Source: Akkermansiaceae bacterium
Lineage (GTDB): Bacteria > Verrucomicrobiota > Verrucomicrobiia > Verrucomicrobiales > Akkermansiaceae
Reading direction: 5' to 3'
NCBI GenBank assembly: GCA_903908495.1
Contig: CAIVSK010000131.1
Location: 1 to 37,980, forward strand
DNA: 37,980 nucleotides
A program made the position numbers and the translations under genes. Positions 8,333 through 17,549 of the stretch are shown in pieces (the first letter of the stretch is position 1; each line of letters opens with the position of its first letter). The notes beneath the pieces were generated by a model that saw only the letters and a list, made by a program, of their open reading frames with translations, did no database searches and was not told the origin of the DNA.

Positions 8333-10447
8333 ATGATACTAACTCCCCCGCGGCTGCTGCTGCTTGCCGCCACCCTCGTTAGCGCGAGTGCCGCAAACCT
8401 CCGCCCTCCGTCCGTCCCGCTCGTCACCCACGATCCCTACTTCAGCATCTGGTCCCCGGCTGATCATCTCACCGACGCCGCCACCGTCCACTGGACCGGC
8501 AAGCCCAACCGCCTCACCAGCCTGGTGCGCATCGACGGTAAAGCCTATCGACTGATGGGCCCGGACCCCGCAGCGCTCCCCGCACTGGCGCAAACCCGGC
8601 TGGAAGTGACGCCAACGCGGACCCTCTGCACCTTCGCCGGTGCCGGCATCCAACTCACCCTCACGTTCCTGACGCCCGCGCTGCCGGACGACCTCGACGT
8701 GCTAGCGCGGCCACTTACCTATCTGATTTTTGAGACCCGGGCCACCGACGCCGCCACCCATCAGGTGGCCATCTATCAGGACGCAGCGGCGGAGATTGCG
8801 GTCAACGAGCCGCTCCAGCAGGTGGACGCCTCCAAACCGGGCGGCGACGGCCTTGAAGTGGTTAGAACCGCGTCCCGCGAGCAACCGGTGCTCGCCAAGA
8901 GCGGCGACGACCTGCGCATCGACTGGGGCGCGCTCTATCTGGCAGCACCGAAGGATCCTAACACCTTGTCGTTGCTGCTGCCCGCCACCATCGCTCGCGA
9001 CTCCTTTGCGGCTGATGGCAAGTTCCCGGCGATGAAGATGGCCATGCCGCAGGCGGCTGCCGGCGCGCCGGTGGCAGCCATCGTGTTCGGTGCCGCCGAG
9101 GTCGGCACCGCTCCGGTCTCACGCTGGCTGATGCTCGCTTACGACGACGAATTCTCCATCAAATATTTCAACCAGAACCTCCGTCCCTATTGGCGGCGTG
9201 GCGGCGACGATGCCGCGGCATTGATGAAGAAGGGAGCGGCGGATTACCCGGCGCTGACCAAGCGCTGCGCCGCGTTTGACGAACACCTGTCGCTCGCCCT
9301 GCGAAAGGTCGGCGGCGAAAAGTATGCCCAGCTGTGCGCGCTCGCCTACCGCCAGACGCTGGCCGGCAACAAAATTTGTGCTGATGCCAAGGGGCAACCG
9401 CTGATGTTTCCGAAAGAGAATTTCTCCAACGGCTGCATAGCCACGGTGGATGTGTTGTTCCCGCAGGCACCGTTTTTTCTCGTCTTCAGCCCGGCTCTAA
9501 CCAAGGCGATGCTTGTGCCCGTGTTGGACTACGCCATCTCGCCGCGCTGGCCCTACCCGTATGCGCCGCATGACCTCGGCACCTATCCGCTCGCCAGCGG
9601 CCAGGTTTATGGCATGGGCGGCAAGGACGGCGGGCGCATGCCGGTGGAGGAGAGCGGCAACCTGCTCATCATGCTCGCCGCCCTGGCCAAACAACAGGGC
9701 AACGCCGGGTTTGCATTGCCCTATTGGCCGATGCTCACCCAATGGACGGACTACCTGGTGAAGGAAGGCCTCGATCCGCAAAACCAACTTTGCTCCGCCG
9801 ATATGTTCGGCCACCTGCAGCGCAATGCCAACCTCGCCCTCAAGGCCATCATCGGCATCGGCGGCTTCGCCCAACTCTGCCAATTGGCCGGTAAACCCGA
9901 CGATGCAAAGAAATACATGGCTATCGCCCGCGACTATGCCGCCAAGTGGCAACAACTCGCCAAGGACGACCACCACACCCGGCTCGCCTACGATCAAGCC
10001 GGCAGTTGGAGCATGAAACACAACCTGATCTGGGATGCCGTGTTAGGCCTGGACTTGATCCCCGCCGCCGTCGCCGATGCCGAAATCGCCTGGTACCTCA
10101 AGGTGCAAAAGAAATACGGCCTGCCCGTCGACCACCGCACCGATACCTGCCTCATCGATTGGGCGCTGTGGAGCATCGCCCCGGCCCGAAGCAACGCCGA
10201 TTTCCAGGCGCTGTTCGAGCCGATCTGGAACTATGCCAACGAAACCCCGTCCCGCGTGCCGCTTTCCGACTGGTTCGTCACCACCGACGCCAAACAAAAG
10301 GGCATGCAAGCCCGACCCGTCGTCGGCGGGATTTTCATCAAGATGTTAGCCGACGCGTCGACCTGGAAGCAATGGTCCGGCGCCGGATCTAACACAAATG
10401 GCCCGTGGTCGGCGCTGCCGGGCGAGACCCCTGGCAAGGGATTCTAG
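8333..10447 (+). CDS. Secreted GtaA/DUF4965-type glutaminase-like protein
   Basis: A 704-residue protein with a signal peptide (LLLLAATLVSASA). The architecture is that of the glutaminase A family (DUF5127, DUF4965, DUF1793 order): an N-terminal beta-rich part starting PSVPLVTHDPYFSIWSP, a middle with AYDDEFSIKYFNQNLRPYW and KENFSNGCIATVDVLFP, and an (alpha/alpha)6-like C-terminal part with YAPHDLGTYP, EESGNLLIMLAAL, DQAGSWSMKHNLIWD and PLSDWFVTTDA. Many bacterial members lie in glycan-utilisation loci, so a glycosidase-like role is as likely as glutaminase activity. The frame is open upstream through the PhyH gene, but the signal peptide fixes the start. Leucine TTA/CTA codons here often fall inside the CTAAC/GTTAG pentamer. 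Confidence 0.82.
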   Translation: MILTPPRLLLLAATLVSASAANLRPPSVPLVTHDPYFSIWSPADHLTDAATVHWTGKPNRLTSLVRIDGKAYRLMGPDPAALPALAQTRLEVTPTRTLCTFAGAGIQLTLTFLTPALPDDLDVLARPLTYLIFETRATDAATHQVAIYQDAAAEIAVNEPLQQVDASKPGGDGLEVVRTASREQPVLAKSGDDLRIDWGALYLAAPKDPNTLSLLLPATIARDSFAADGKFPAMKMAMPQAAAGAPVAAIVFGAAEVGTAPVSRWLMLAYDDEFSIKYFNQNLRPYWRRGGDDAAALMKKGAADYPALTKRCAAFDEHLSLALRKVGGEKYAQLCALAYRQTLAGNKICADAKGQPLMFPKENFSNGCIATVDVLFPQAPFFLVFSPALTKAMLVPVLDYAISPRWPYPYAPHDLGTYPLASGQVYGMGGKDGGRMPVEESGNLLIMLAALAKQQGNAGFALPYWPMLTQWTDYLVKEGLDPQNQLCSADMFGHLQRNANLALKAIIGIGGFAQLCQLAGKPDDAKKYMAIARDYAAKWQQLAKDDHHTRLAYDQAGSWSMKHNLIWDAVLGLDLIPAAVADAEIAWYLKVQKKYGLPVDHRTDTCLIDWALWSIAPARSNADFQALFEPIWNYANETPSRVPLSDWFVTTDAKQKGMQARPVVGGIFIKMLADASTWKQWSGAGSNTNGPWSALPGETPGKGF

Positions 10448-10457
10448 CGGCTTCAAG

Positions 10458-10517
10458 CCCGCCGCACTCCATGCCTGCGCTGTCCCAGGCGCGAGCCAAC
10501 GTGTGGAGTGCGGCGGG
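10458..10517. repeat. Palindromic interspersed repeat, family A (short copy)
   Basis: CCCGCCGCACTCCA at 10458-10471 pairs with TGGAGTGCGGCGGG at 10504-10517. Its inner sequence (CACTCCATGCCTGCGCTG, then GCGCGAGCCAA) closely matches the centre of the 190-332 element, so both belong to one dispersed family. It fills the gap between the glutaminase-like gene and the agarase gene. As RNA it would form a strong hairpin and could act as a terminator or mRNA-stability element between the two genes. Confidence 0.7.
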
Positions 10518-10564
10518 AAGGCCCGGCTTGACGTCGGCCCCTGTCACGCCCAGACTCACCGGCG

Positions 10565-12670
10565 ATGAACCTGCCGGAAACAACCTGCCCTCATGTTCTG
10601 CGCCGCGTGCTCCCGTGGCTGGTGTGCGTCACCCGCGCATTGGCGGCGGACCAATCGCTGTTTGACTTCGACCCCACCACCGATTTCAGCCACTTTCAAA
10701 CCAGCGACGCACAGGTCGCCGCGGCGAAGGCCGGCAACCACCAGACGATGCGCCTGACCCTAGGCACCAGCCAACCCTGGCCCGGCGTCACGCTGCCCGC
10801 GCCGGCCGGTCACTGGGACTTGGCGGCATTTGCCCAGGTGGAAGTGACGGTGAAAAATTCCGGCGCCGGCCCCGCCACCCTCAATTGCCGCGTCGACAAT
10901 CCCGGTGCCGACGGCGTGAGGAATTGCCTCACCGGCTCACTCACGCTCAGCCCCGGCCAGAGCGACACCTTGCGGGTCGCCCTCACTCGCAGCGGCAACG
11001 ACACGCTCGGCGGCAAGTTGTTCGGGATGCGGGGCTATCCGGTGGCCATTGGCGGCCCCGGCACCATCGATCCGTCTAACATCACACAAATTCTCCTGTT
11101 CACCACCAAGCCCAAGCAGGCCTGCGTGTTCGAGGTGGCCGCAGTGCGCGCCACCGGCAGTCCAACCCCGCCAACCGCCTCAACCCGCGACGCCGAGCCG
11201 TTTTTTCCGCTCATCGACACTTTTGGCCAATATAAACACAAGGACTGGCCCGGTAAGGTGCATTCTCTAACCGAGTTGCGGCAGCGGCGGGAAGCCGAAG
11301 CTGCGGAACTCGCCGCACAACCAGGCCCGCTAAATTGGGACAAGTACGGCGGTTGGGCCGAGGGACCTCAGCTCCAGGCCAGCGGGTTTTTCCGCACGGA
11401 GAAAGTCGGCGGCAAGTGGTGGCTGGTGGACCCCGACGGCCGCCTGTTTTTCTCCCAGGGCATCGACTGTGTGCGGGCGCTCGACACCACGCCGATTGAC
11501 GGGCGAGCGAGTTGGTTTGAGGAATTCCCCGCCACCCAGCCCGAGTTTAAAGAGTTTCTCGGCAATGGCACCACGCTCAAGGGCCACTACGCCGGACGCT
11601 CGCCACAGTGCTTCAGTTTCGCCGCCGCCAACCTGCAACGCAAGTACGGCGCGGACTGGAAAGCCGCCTACGCCGCCACCGTCCATCAGCGCCTGCGCAG
11701 TTGGGGCCTCAACACCATCGCCAACTGGTCGGACCCGGCCGTGTGCGCTCTCCACCGCACTCCTTACACCGACAGCATCGGCAGCCACGGCAGCCGCATG
11801 ATCGAGGGCAGCGAGGGATACTGGGGCAAATTCCCCGACGTGTTCGATCCCGCATTTTCTAGCAACATCCGCCGCGCGATGCAGGACAAGCGCGCAAGTT
11901 CCGCCAACGACCCGTGGTGCATCGGCTACTTCTCCGACAACGAGATGTCCTGGGGCGACGAGACCTCGCTGGCCATCGGCGCGCTCAAATCACCGCCGGA
12001 TCAACCCGCCAAGCTCAGTTTCATCGCCGAGCTCAAGGCGAAATACGCCGCCATCGCCAACCTCAATGCCGCCTGGGGCACCCACCACGAGTCGTGGGAC
12101 GCGCTGCTGGCCGACCGCGGCGCGCCCGACCCGCAGCTGGCCCGCGCCGACCTGACCGGATTCTACACCAAGTCGGCCGAAGCCTATTTCCGCAGCGTGC
12201 GCGACGCGATCAAGGCGGTCGCCCCTAACCAACTCTACCTCGGCTGCCGCTTCGCCTGGGTCAACGACCTGGCCGACCGCGCCGCGGGCAGGTATTGCGA
12301 CGTGATCAGCTACAACCTCTATCAACGCAGCGTGGCCGGCTTCAAGAACCCCAGCAGCGACAAGCCCCTCATCATCGGTGAATTCCACTTCGGCGCGCTC
12401 GACCGCGGGATGTTCCACACCGGCCTCGTCCCGGTGGAAGACCAGGCCGCCCGCGCCCGGGCCTACACCGATTATGTGTTAGGCGCGTTGCACCACCCGC
12501 AATTCGTCGGCACCCACTGGTTCCAGTGGATGGACGAACCAACCACCGGCCGGGTGTACGACGAGGAAAACTACCAGATCGGCTTTCTCGATGTGGCGGA
12601 CACGCCCTATCCGGAAACCATCGCCGCCTGCCGCAAAGTTGCTGCCGCCCTTTACCGCCGCGAACCTTAG
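10565..12670 (+). CDS. Beta-agarase, glycoside hydrolase family 50
   Basis: A 701-residue secreted protein with signal-like N-terminus (VLPWLVCVTRALAA). Residues about 35-200 form a beta-sandwich CBM-like domain (WDLAAFAQVEVTVKNSG). The catalytic TIM barrel covers about 260-700: GKWWLVDPDGRLFFSQGIDC, the acid/base segment GYFSDNEMSWG (Glu460) and the nucleophile segment IIGEFHFG (Glu606), followed by THWFQWMDEPTTGR. These match GH50 enzymes, which cut beta-1,4 bonds of agarose to release neoagaro-oligosaccharides. Its place after a galactokinase-like gene fits use of a galactose polymer. No sulfatase, GH117 or SusC/D pair is seen nearby. Activity on a related beta-galactan is the main alternative. 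Confidence 0.87.
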   Translation: MNLPETTCPHVLRRVLPWLVCVTRALAADQSLFDFDPTTDFSHFQTSDAQVAAAKAGNHQTMRLTLGTSQPWPGVTLPAPAGHWDLAAFAQVEVTVKNSGAGPATLNCRVDNPGADGVRNCLTGSLTLSPGQSDTLRVALTRSGNDTLGGKLFGMRGYPVAIGGPGTIDPSNITQILLFTTKPKQACVFEVAAVRATGSPTPPTASTRDAEPFFPLIDTFGQYKHKDWPGKVHSLTELRQRREAEAAELAAQPGPLNWDKYGGWAEGPQLQASGFFRTEKVGGKWWLVDPDGRLFFSQGIDCVRALDTTPIDGRASWFEEFPATQPEFKEFLGNGTTLKGHYAGRSPQCFSFAAANLQRKYGADWKAAYAATVHQRLRSWGLNTIANWSDPAVCALHRTPYTDSIGSHGSRMIEGSEGYWGKFPDVFDPAFSSNIRRAMQDKRASSANDPWCIGYFSDNEMSWGDETSLAIGALKSPPDQPAKLSFIAELKAKYAAIANLNAAWGTHHESWDALLADRGAPDPQLARADLTGFYTKSAEAYFRSVRDAIKAVAPNQLYLGCRFAWVNDLADRAAGRYCDVISYNLYQRSVAGFKNPSSDKPLIIGEFHFGALDRGMFHTGLVPVEDQAARARAYTDYVLGALHHPQFVGTHWFQWMDEPTTGRVYDEENYQIGFLDVADTPYPETIAACRKVAAALYRREP

Positions 12671-12710
12671 CCTCACCGATTTATGCCACCCATCCTTGCC
12701 ACCACATGAC

Positions 12711-14615
12711 ATGACCTCACATACAACTTGGCGGCGGACAGGATGCCCGCACCACCGTGGTCCGGGCATCCTGCCCGGATTCAAATCGCTTCATTCAATT
12801 TCCCTGCATCCGACCCTTTCCCGACTGAGGTCAGGATGGCTGAGCCTGCTCCTTGGGTCCTTGCTGGTGCCAACTGCGGCTCTGGCGGAGCCCTTTGCAG
12901 GCAAACCCTACACCGACGGCGATTTGCACGCAGATACCTGGGTCGCCACCGACGGACTGGGCCGCAAGCAGCCCGGAATTGCCGAGGCCGGGCCCGTAAA
13001 GAAAGACAAGTGGGTCGGCATTTTTTACTGGACGTGGCACCATCAGGAAGGCGCTAACAAGCCATTCGATAACACCAAGCTCATCGCCGCCGCCAAGGAC
13101 GGCCGTATCGAATGGCCGAGCGCCGTCGGCAACAGCCATTACTGGGGGGAACCGGAGCTGGGCTACTACCTGTCAACCGATCCATTTGTCATCCGCAAGC
13201 ACGCGAGCATGCTGGTCGATGCCGGCGTGGATGTGCTGCTCTTCGACACGACCAACCCGCCGTTCACCTTCAAGGATGCGTATGAGGCGCTTTGCCGCAC
13301 TTACACGGAGATGCGCGCGGAGGGCAACCGGACCCCGGCCGTGGGTTTCATCTGTCCCTTCGGCAATCCGCAACCGGTGCTCGACCAGCTCTGGAAGGAT
13401 CTCTACAAACCGGGTTTGTGGAGCGACTTGTGGTTCCGCTGGGACGGCAAACCGCTGATTCTCGCCAACCCCGCCGTGGTGAAGGACCCGCAGATGCTCG
13501 CATTTTTCACCTTTCGCAACCCGATGCCCGATTACTGGAGGGGGCCAAGCGGAGTGAACCAGTGGAGTTGGCTCGAGGTTTTTCCGCAGCATGTTTTCAA
13601 AAATGACCGCGGCGAGGCCGAACAGATGAGCGTAGGAGTCGCGCAAAACGCCCTGCCTAACACGCCAGGGCCCGCCGCAATGTCCGACAAGCGCGGCGCG
13701 ATGGGCCGCAGCTGGCACAACGGCGCGAGGGACACCCGGCAAAATGCCACCGCCATGGGGCTGAATTTCGACGAGCAATGGCGCCGCGCGATGGAGATCA
13801 ATCCGAAGTTCGTTTTTCTAACCGGCTGGAACGAATGGGTGGCCGGGCGCTACACCAATTGGTCCAGGTACTCGGACCAGAATGCCTATTTCAAGGGCGG
13901 CTTGTTTGTCGACGAATACGACCAGGAATACAGCCGCGATTGCGAACCGATGCTCGGCGGGCACACCGATGACTATTACTACCAGATGGCCGCGTGGGTG
14001 CGGCGCTACAAAGGGCTGCGGCCCATGCCGACCGCTGCTGGTCCGGCTGCCATCACCATCGACGGGCGCTTCGACGACTGGGCGGCGGTCGCGCCGGAAT
14101 ACCGCGACACGATCGGCGATGTGGCGCATCGCAAGCACCCGGGTCGTGGTGACCAGGTCTACGAGAACAACAGCGGCCGCAACGACTTCGTCATCATGAA
14201 GGCGACGTACGATGTTAAAAACCTCTACTTCATGGCCCAGACCCGCGAGCCGATCACCCCGCACATCGATCCGAAGTGGATGCTGTTATTACTGGATACG
14301 GACCAGAATGCGGCCACCGGCTGGATGGGATACGACTATATCGTTAATTTGGAGGTGATCGACAATGACACATCCACCCTCAAGTGCTGGAAAAACGGCG
14401 GCTGGCAGCCGGCGGGCCGGATCTCCTATCAGGTCAGCGGCAACGGTATGGAACTGGCGGTGCCGCGCGAGTTGATCGGAAAAGCCGGCGGCGAGCCAGC
14501 CTTTGATTTCCACTGGGCGGATAACACCGGAGGCTTCCAGGGCATCGACGACTTCGGCGTCAACGGCGACAGCGCGCCCAACCGGCGCTGGAATTACCGC
14601 TTCGAGGTGAAGTAG
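12711..14615 (+). CDS. Secreted GH99/GH71-like glycoside hydrolase with CBM9-like C-terminal domain
   Basis: A 634-residue protein. After a repeat-derived leader (residues about 8-25) comes a signal peptide (WLSLLLGSLLVPTAALA, about 42-58). The main domain resembles the GH99-like/GH71-like TIM barrel of PVC and Bacteroidetes proteins: VGIFYWTWHHQEG, SMLVDAGVDVLLFDTTNP, WSWLEVFPQ, FVFLTGWNEWVAGR. From about residue 444 a CBM9/DOMON-like beta-sandwich follows (ITIDGRFDDWAAV, FMAQTREPITP, LLLDTDQNAATGW). The substrate is unknown. The 3' end overlaps, tail to tail, the corrected end of the minus-strand gene that follows by 22 bp. A start past the repeat would need a non-ATG codon, so 12711 is chosen. 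Confidence 0.75.
   Translation: MTSHTTWRRTGCPHHRGPGILPGFKSLHSISLHPTLSRLRSGWLSLLLGSLLVPTAALAEPFAGKPYTDGDLHADTWVATDGLGRKQPGIAEAGPVKKDKWVGIFYWTWHHQEGANKPFDNTKLIAAAKDGRIEWPSAVGNSHYWGEPELGYYLSTDPFVIRKHASMLVDAGVDVLLFDTTNPPFTFKDAYEALCRTYTEMRAEGNRTPAVGFICPFGNPQPVLDQLWKDLYKPGLWSDLWFRWDGKPLILANPAVVKDPQMLAFFTFRNPMPDYWRGPSGVNQWSWLEVFPQHVFKNDRGEAEQMSVGVAQNALPNTPGPAAMSDKRGAMGRSWHNGARDTRQNATAMGLNFDEQWRRAMEINPKFVFLTGWNEWVAGRYTNWSRYSDQNAYFKGGLFVDEYDQEYSRDCEPMLGGHTDDYYYQMAAWVRRYKGLRPMPTAAGPAAITIDGRFDDWAAVAPEYRDTIGDVAHRKHPGRGDQVYENNSGRNDFVIMKATYDVKNLYFMAQTREPITPHIDPKWMLLLLDTDQNAATGWMGYDYIVNLEVIDNDTSTLKCWKNGGWQPAGRISYQVSGNGMELAVPRELIGKAGGEPAFDFHWADNTGGFQGIDDFGVNGDSAPNRRWNYRFEVK
12739..12781. repeat. Palindromic interspersed repeat, family B ('GPGILPG')
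   Basis: CAGGATGCCCG at 12739-12749 pairs with CGGGCATCCTG at 12763-12773, with a short loop. The same core (AGGATGCCCG, about 12 bases, CCGGGCATCCTGCCCGG) recurs at 19962-20003. In the reading frame of the surrounding gene it translates to HHRGPGILPGF and extends the N-terminus ahead of the signal peptide without breaking the frame. Confidence 0.7.
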
Positions 14616-14898
14616 CCCTTCACTTTCGGGGTCTCGATCCGATAAATCTGGCCGATGGCGGAGATGAAGAACGGCACGTCCTCTTGATTCAAGCCGACCA
14701 AGCCGGATGCCAGTTCGACGACTCTGGTGCGCAAGTCCATCGACACTGGAGGGTTCCTCCATCGTAACGATGCGGTCTCCGGCCAGCGCCATCCAGGCAA
14801 CGCGTTCGTCGGGTTTGAGAGTCTCGGCGAGCCGCACCAGCTCCCGGCCATTGGCAGGAACCAGCGCTCCCGCCCAACGCAAGAGCGGCTTGAGGCTA
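14594..14898 (-). pseudogene. Out-of-frame 3' end of the helical-repeat gene (two single-base shifts)
   Basis: Directly after the stop of the gene at 14896-17352, the next frame codes for LKPLLRWAGALVPANGREL and ETLKPDERVAWMALAGDRI. The third frame then codes for SMDLRTRVVELASGLVGL and IETPKVKGYFTSKR, ending at TAA 14594-14596. Removing one G from the G-run at 14899-14902 and one from 14751-14753 joins all three frames into one coherent C-terminus. Both sites are homopolymers, so sequencing or assembly error is as likely as real decay. Confidence 0.65.
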
Positions 14899-17352
14899 GG
14901 GGTCCGGGGCCTTTTGGGAGGGGTCCGGCGGTTCGGCAGGCGCAGCAACTCTTTCGAAAGGATCCAGCGGCTCGGGATCGCAGGGATCCAGCGGCTTGGC
15001 AGGCTCGCCGAAGCTGAGCTGTTGAATGAGCGCCGCGCAAACGGCATCGTCCCGCCAGTATCTATTCCTCAACAATCTGATCCATGGCCGCAGCCGGAGG
15101 CGCGTCCACAGCGGATAGTCCCGCAGGCCTTGCAGTTTCGCTAGATCCTCGGCGAGCGGTTCGCGATCACCCAGCCGGAGGAAAAACAATGACAGCGCGA
15201 TGGCTGGATCGTCCGGTGGCGTCGTGGCAAACGTGGCCACCCGCCGCTCGGCGAGCGCGTGCACCGCGGGATCGGGGCAGGGCAGAATTCCGCTCGATAC
15301 CAGCAGATCAAACGTGACGGTTCGGGGTGGTGTATTATCTAACATAAACCTGAGTTTTGCGGCGAGGGCAATGAGGGTTTGCCGGCCGGGCTCGTCTTGT
15401 TCCATGGCATTAAAAACATTGAGTGCCCAAGGCGAGGTCATGAGGATCGGCTGGGCAGCGGATGCCCGTAGCTGCCGGTCGCCGCTCGACATACCACTTC
15501 CCAGCATGGTCGGTGGCCTGTCCTCTCGTGATTCGCCGCAGGCCGGATCGGCGGGGGCGAAGATGCCGAGCGCAGACCACCACACTGGGTTGCTGCGCGT
15601 CGTCCAAGAGACTTGCTGCCGAGGGACAACGTCAAGCCCCACAAGCGAGCGCAAGGCCGCCGGCCAAGCGGATAGAATGGCGTTTTCAACTGCGGGACTG
15701 CGTGTTGCGGCGGCGGCGGCCAGGCGCTTCGCGGTTTCCGCAAGTCTTGCTTCGGGCACCGGTTGATGGCCAAGGAAACTCATCCACGAATCAGCTTGAC
15801 ACGCAATCACAGCGGGCTCCTTGGTCGGGCTCCCACACACGATGTCCGGCAGCCGCTCCATCAGCGTGGCGAGCACCGCCTCGGGGAGGGTGCAGGTCTC
15901 GGCGCGCCGACTGAAGTACTCATAGAGTTGCCAACCGAGGGAGTCCTGGGAAACTTGGTCGAACTTGCAGGCGGCAAGCGTGGTCACCACCGATGGGTCA
16001 AGTTGGGCTGCCATGAGGTAGCGGAGTTGGTCTTCGAGCGGCAGTTTGTCAAAGCCGGGCGCCCCGACTAACAACTCCTGGAGCTCGGGGGCGGCGCTCA
16101 AGTGCAGCTCTGTCAATTTTTCCAGCGCGCTGAGGGCAGGATCGGCGAAAATGGAATTCTCCAGCGCCTGGTGCACGGGATCGGCCGATGGGTCAGCGAT
16201 GGCCGGTCCCGCGCGGAACGCCCGGGCTGCCTGGAGCAGGTAGGGCTTGCCATGATCCGGTTCGTTTCGATTCAACAGTGCCGCGAAAAGCTGCAATCGG
16301 GCGTCGCCGGGATGCCGGGCCAAGATGCCTGGAACGGCTTGCCGGGCCTCAGCAGGGAGGGCGAGGGCGAAGGGGTCGGTTAGCATCAGTTCCAGCACAC
16401 CAACGGTCTCCGCCTGGCCGGCTTGCATGCCTCTCCACAACTCGAAGCGCCGCCCCTTCGGGAACCCTAGCAACAAGGAGCAGCGTTGCTCCGGGCTGAT
16501 GCGGCTTGTCGCCAGAATGGCCTTGGATTGCTCGATCAGGAGCGGCTCGGGTCCCAATGCGAGCAACAGCAGTTCGAGATCCCCGATGCTTTGGATGGAG
16601 CCTGCCGCCCTGACGTCCGCCAGCGCCTCGTCCTTGCGCCCCAGGGCGGCGTTCCACACGGCCCGCATGATAGGCGACGCGGTCTCTTTGATCAGTCTTG
16701 CCGCCTCGCCTTGGTGTTGGGCCAGTTCCAGATGTTGGAGGGCCAGCGCATGACGGATCCGCGGTGAGAATTCGCTGCGGGCCTCGATGAATGTCAGGAA
16801 ACGTTGCGCCCGCTCCGTGCGGTTCCTGATGAGATCAACCTGCACGAGTGACAGCCAGAACGGGACAAAGGATTGGGTATCGACAATTCTGTCGGCCGCC
16901 TGTGCGGCCTCGGCTTGCTTGCCGGATTTCCATAACAGTCCGATCTCCCGGATGCTGTCGAGCGGGTTGTTCCCGGCCCCGGAACGGATGATTGCCAATG
17001 CGTCATCGTAGCGTTCGTTTTCCTCAAGGAGATTGAGAAGACAAGTGCGCGTCCAAAATTGCGGCTTTGGCGCTAGGGCGGCGGTACGCAAGCCTTCGAT
17101 GAATTCGCGCCGGTGGGGGGCACTCATTGGCAACCCGACGAAGCCGCAGAGCATCACTGCCAGGCTCTCTAACGAGGTGCCCTCGGGCAACGCCGTGGCG
17201 ATTTGCGCGGGCGTTTCGCCGACGATATCGAAAAAGTCCGCCGTCGCCGCCGCCTCCTCGCCGCGGGTTTGCCCCAGCAGGCCCGCCAGCAGCGCGATCA
17301 CAGCCGGAAACACCCGCTGTACTAACATACCTGCCCGCGGAATCGTTTGCAT
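14896..17352 (-). CDS. Large secreted alpha-helical repeat (TPR-like) protein, 3' end frameshifted
   Basis: An 818-residue frame with an N-terminal signal peptide (VFPAVIALLAGLLGQTRG). It is almost entirely helical, with TPR-like pairs such as LLNLLEENERYDDALAIIRS, GLLWKSGKQAEAAQAADRI and AVWNAALGRKDEALADVRAA. I recognise no enzyme motif; scaffolding or envelope assembly is possible. The frame ends in an acidic, proline-rich tail (DPCDPEPLDPFE), but coding continues in two shifted frames down to 14594, so the true product is probably about 100 residues longer. Starts at 17352 and 17328 (MLVQRVFP) are both possible. It shares the minus strand with the PPC/DUF1501/DUF1553 operon upstream, about 200 bp away. 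Confidence 0.72.
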   Translation of the reverse strand: MQTIPRAGMLVQRVFPAVIALLAGLLGQTRGEEAAATADFFDIVGETPAQIATALPEGTSLESLAVMLCGFVGLPMSAPHRREFIEGLRTAALAPKPQFWTRTCLLNLLEENERYDDALAIIRSGAGNNPLDSIREIGLLWKSGKQAEAAQAADRIVDTQSFVPFWLSLVQVDLIRNRTERAQRFLTFIEARSEFSPRIRHALALQHLELAQHQGEAARLIKETASPIMRAVWNAALGRKDEALADVRAAGSIQSIGDLELLLLALGPEPLLIEQSKAILATSRISPEQRCSLLLGFPKGRRFELWRGMQAGQAETVGVLELMLTDPFALALPAEARQAVPGILARHPGDARLQLFAALLNRNEPDHGKPYLLQAARAFRAGPAIADPSADPVHQALENSIFADPALSALEKLTELHLSAAPELQELLVGAPGFDKLPLEDQLRYLMAAQLDPSVVTTLAACKFDQVSQDSLGWQLYEYFSRRAETCTLPEAVLATLMERLPDIVCGSPTKEPAVIACQADSWMSFLGHQPVPEARLAETAKRLAAAAATRSPAVENAILSAWPAALRSLVGLDVVPRQQVSWTTRSNPVWWSALGIFAPADPACGESREDRPPTMLGSGMSSGDRQLRASAAQPILMTSPWALNVFNAMEQDEPGRQTLIALAAKLRFMLDNTPPRTVTFDLLVSSGILPCPDPAVHALAERRVATFATTPPDDPAIALSLFFLRLGDREPLAEDLAKLQGLRDYPLWTRLRLRPWIRLLRNRYWRDDAVCAALIQQLSFGEPAKPLDPCDPEPLDPFERVAAPAEPPDPSQKAPDP

Positions 17353-17549
17353 GATCGGAATGAAGCTTTAATTGAAGATAGACTCTTCTTGATTTACCGG
17401 GCCTTCACCACCTTGGCGCAGCCGCTTGGGCCGGCCAGGCCGCATCGGCATACTTTTCCAATGCCCGCGCACTTGTCAAGCCAGGCGTTGCGTCTTCTTC
17501 AAGGCCAACGGCCTGGTCCAGGACAGCAAGTGGCAGCTGCCCCAGCGCA

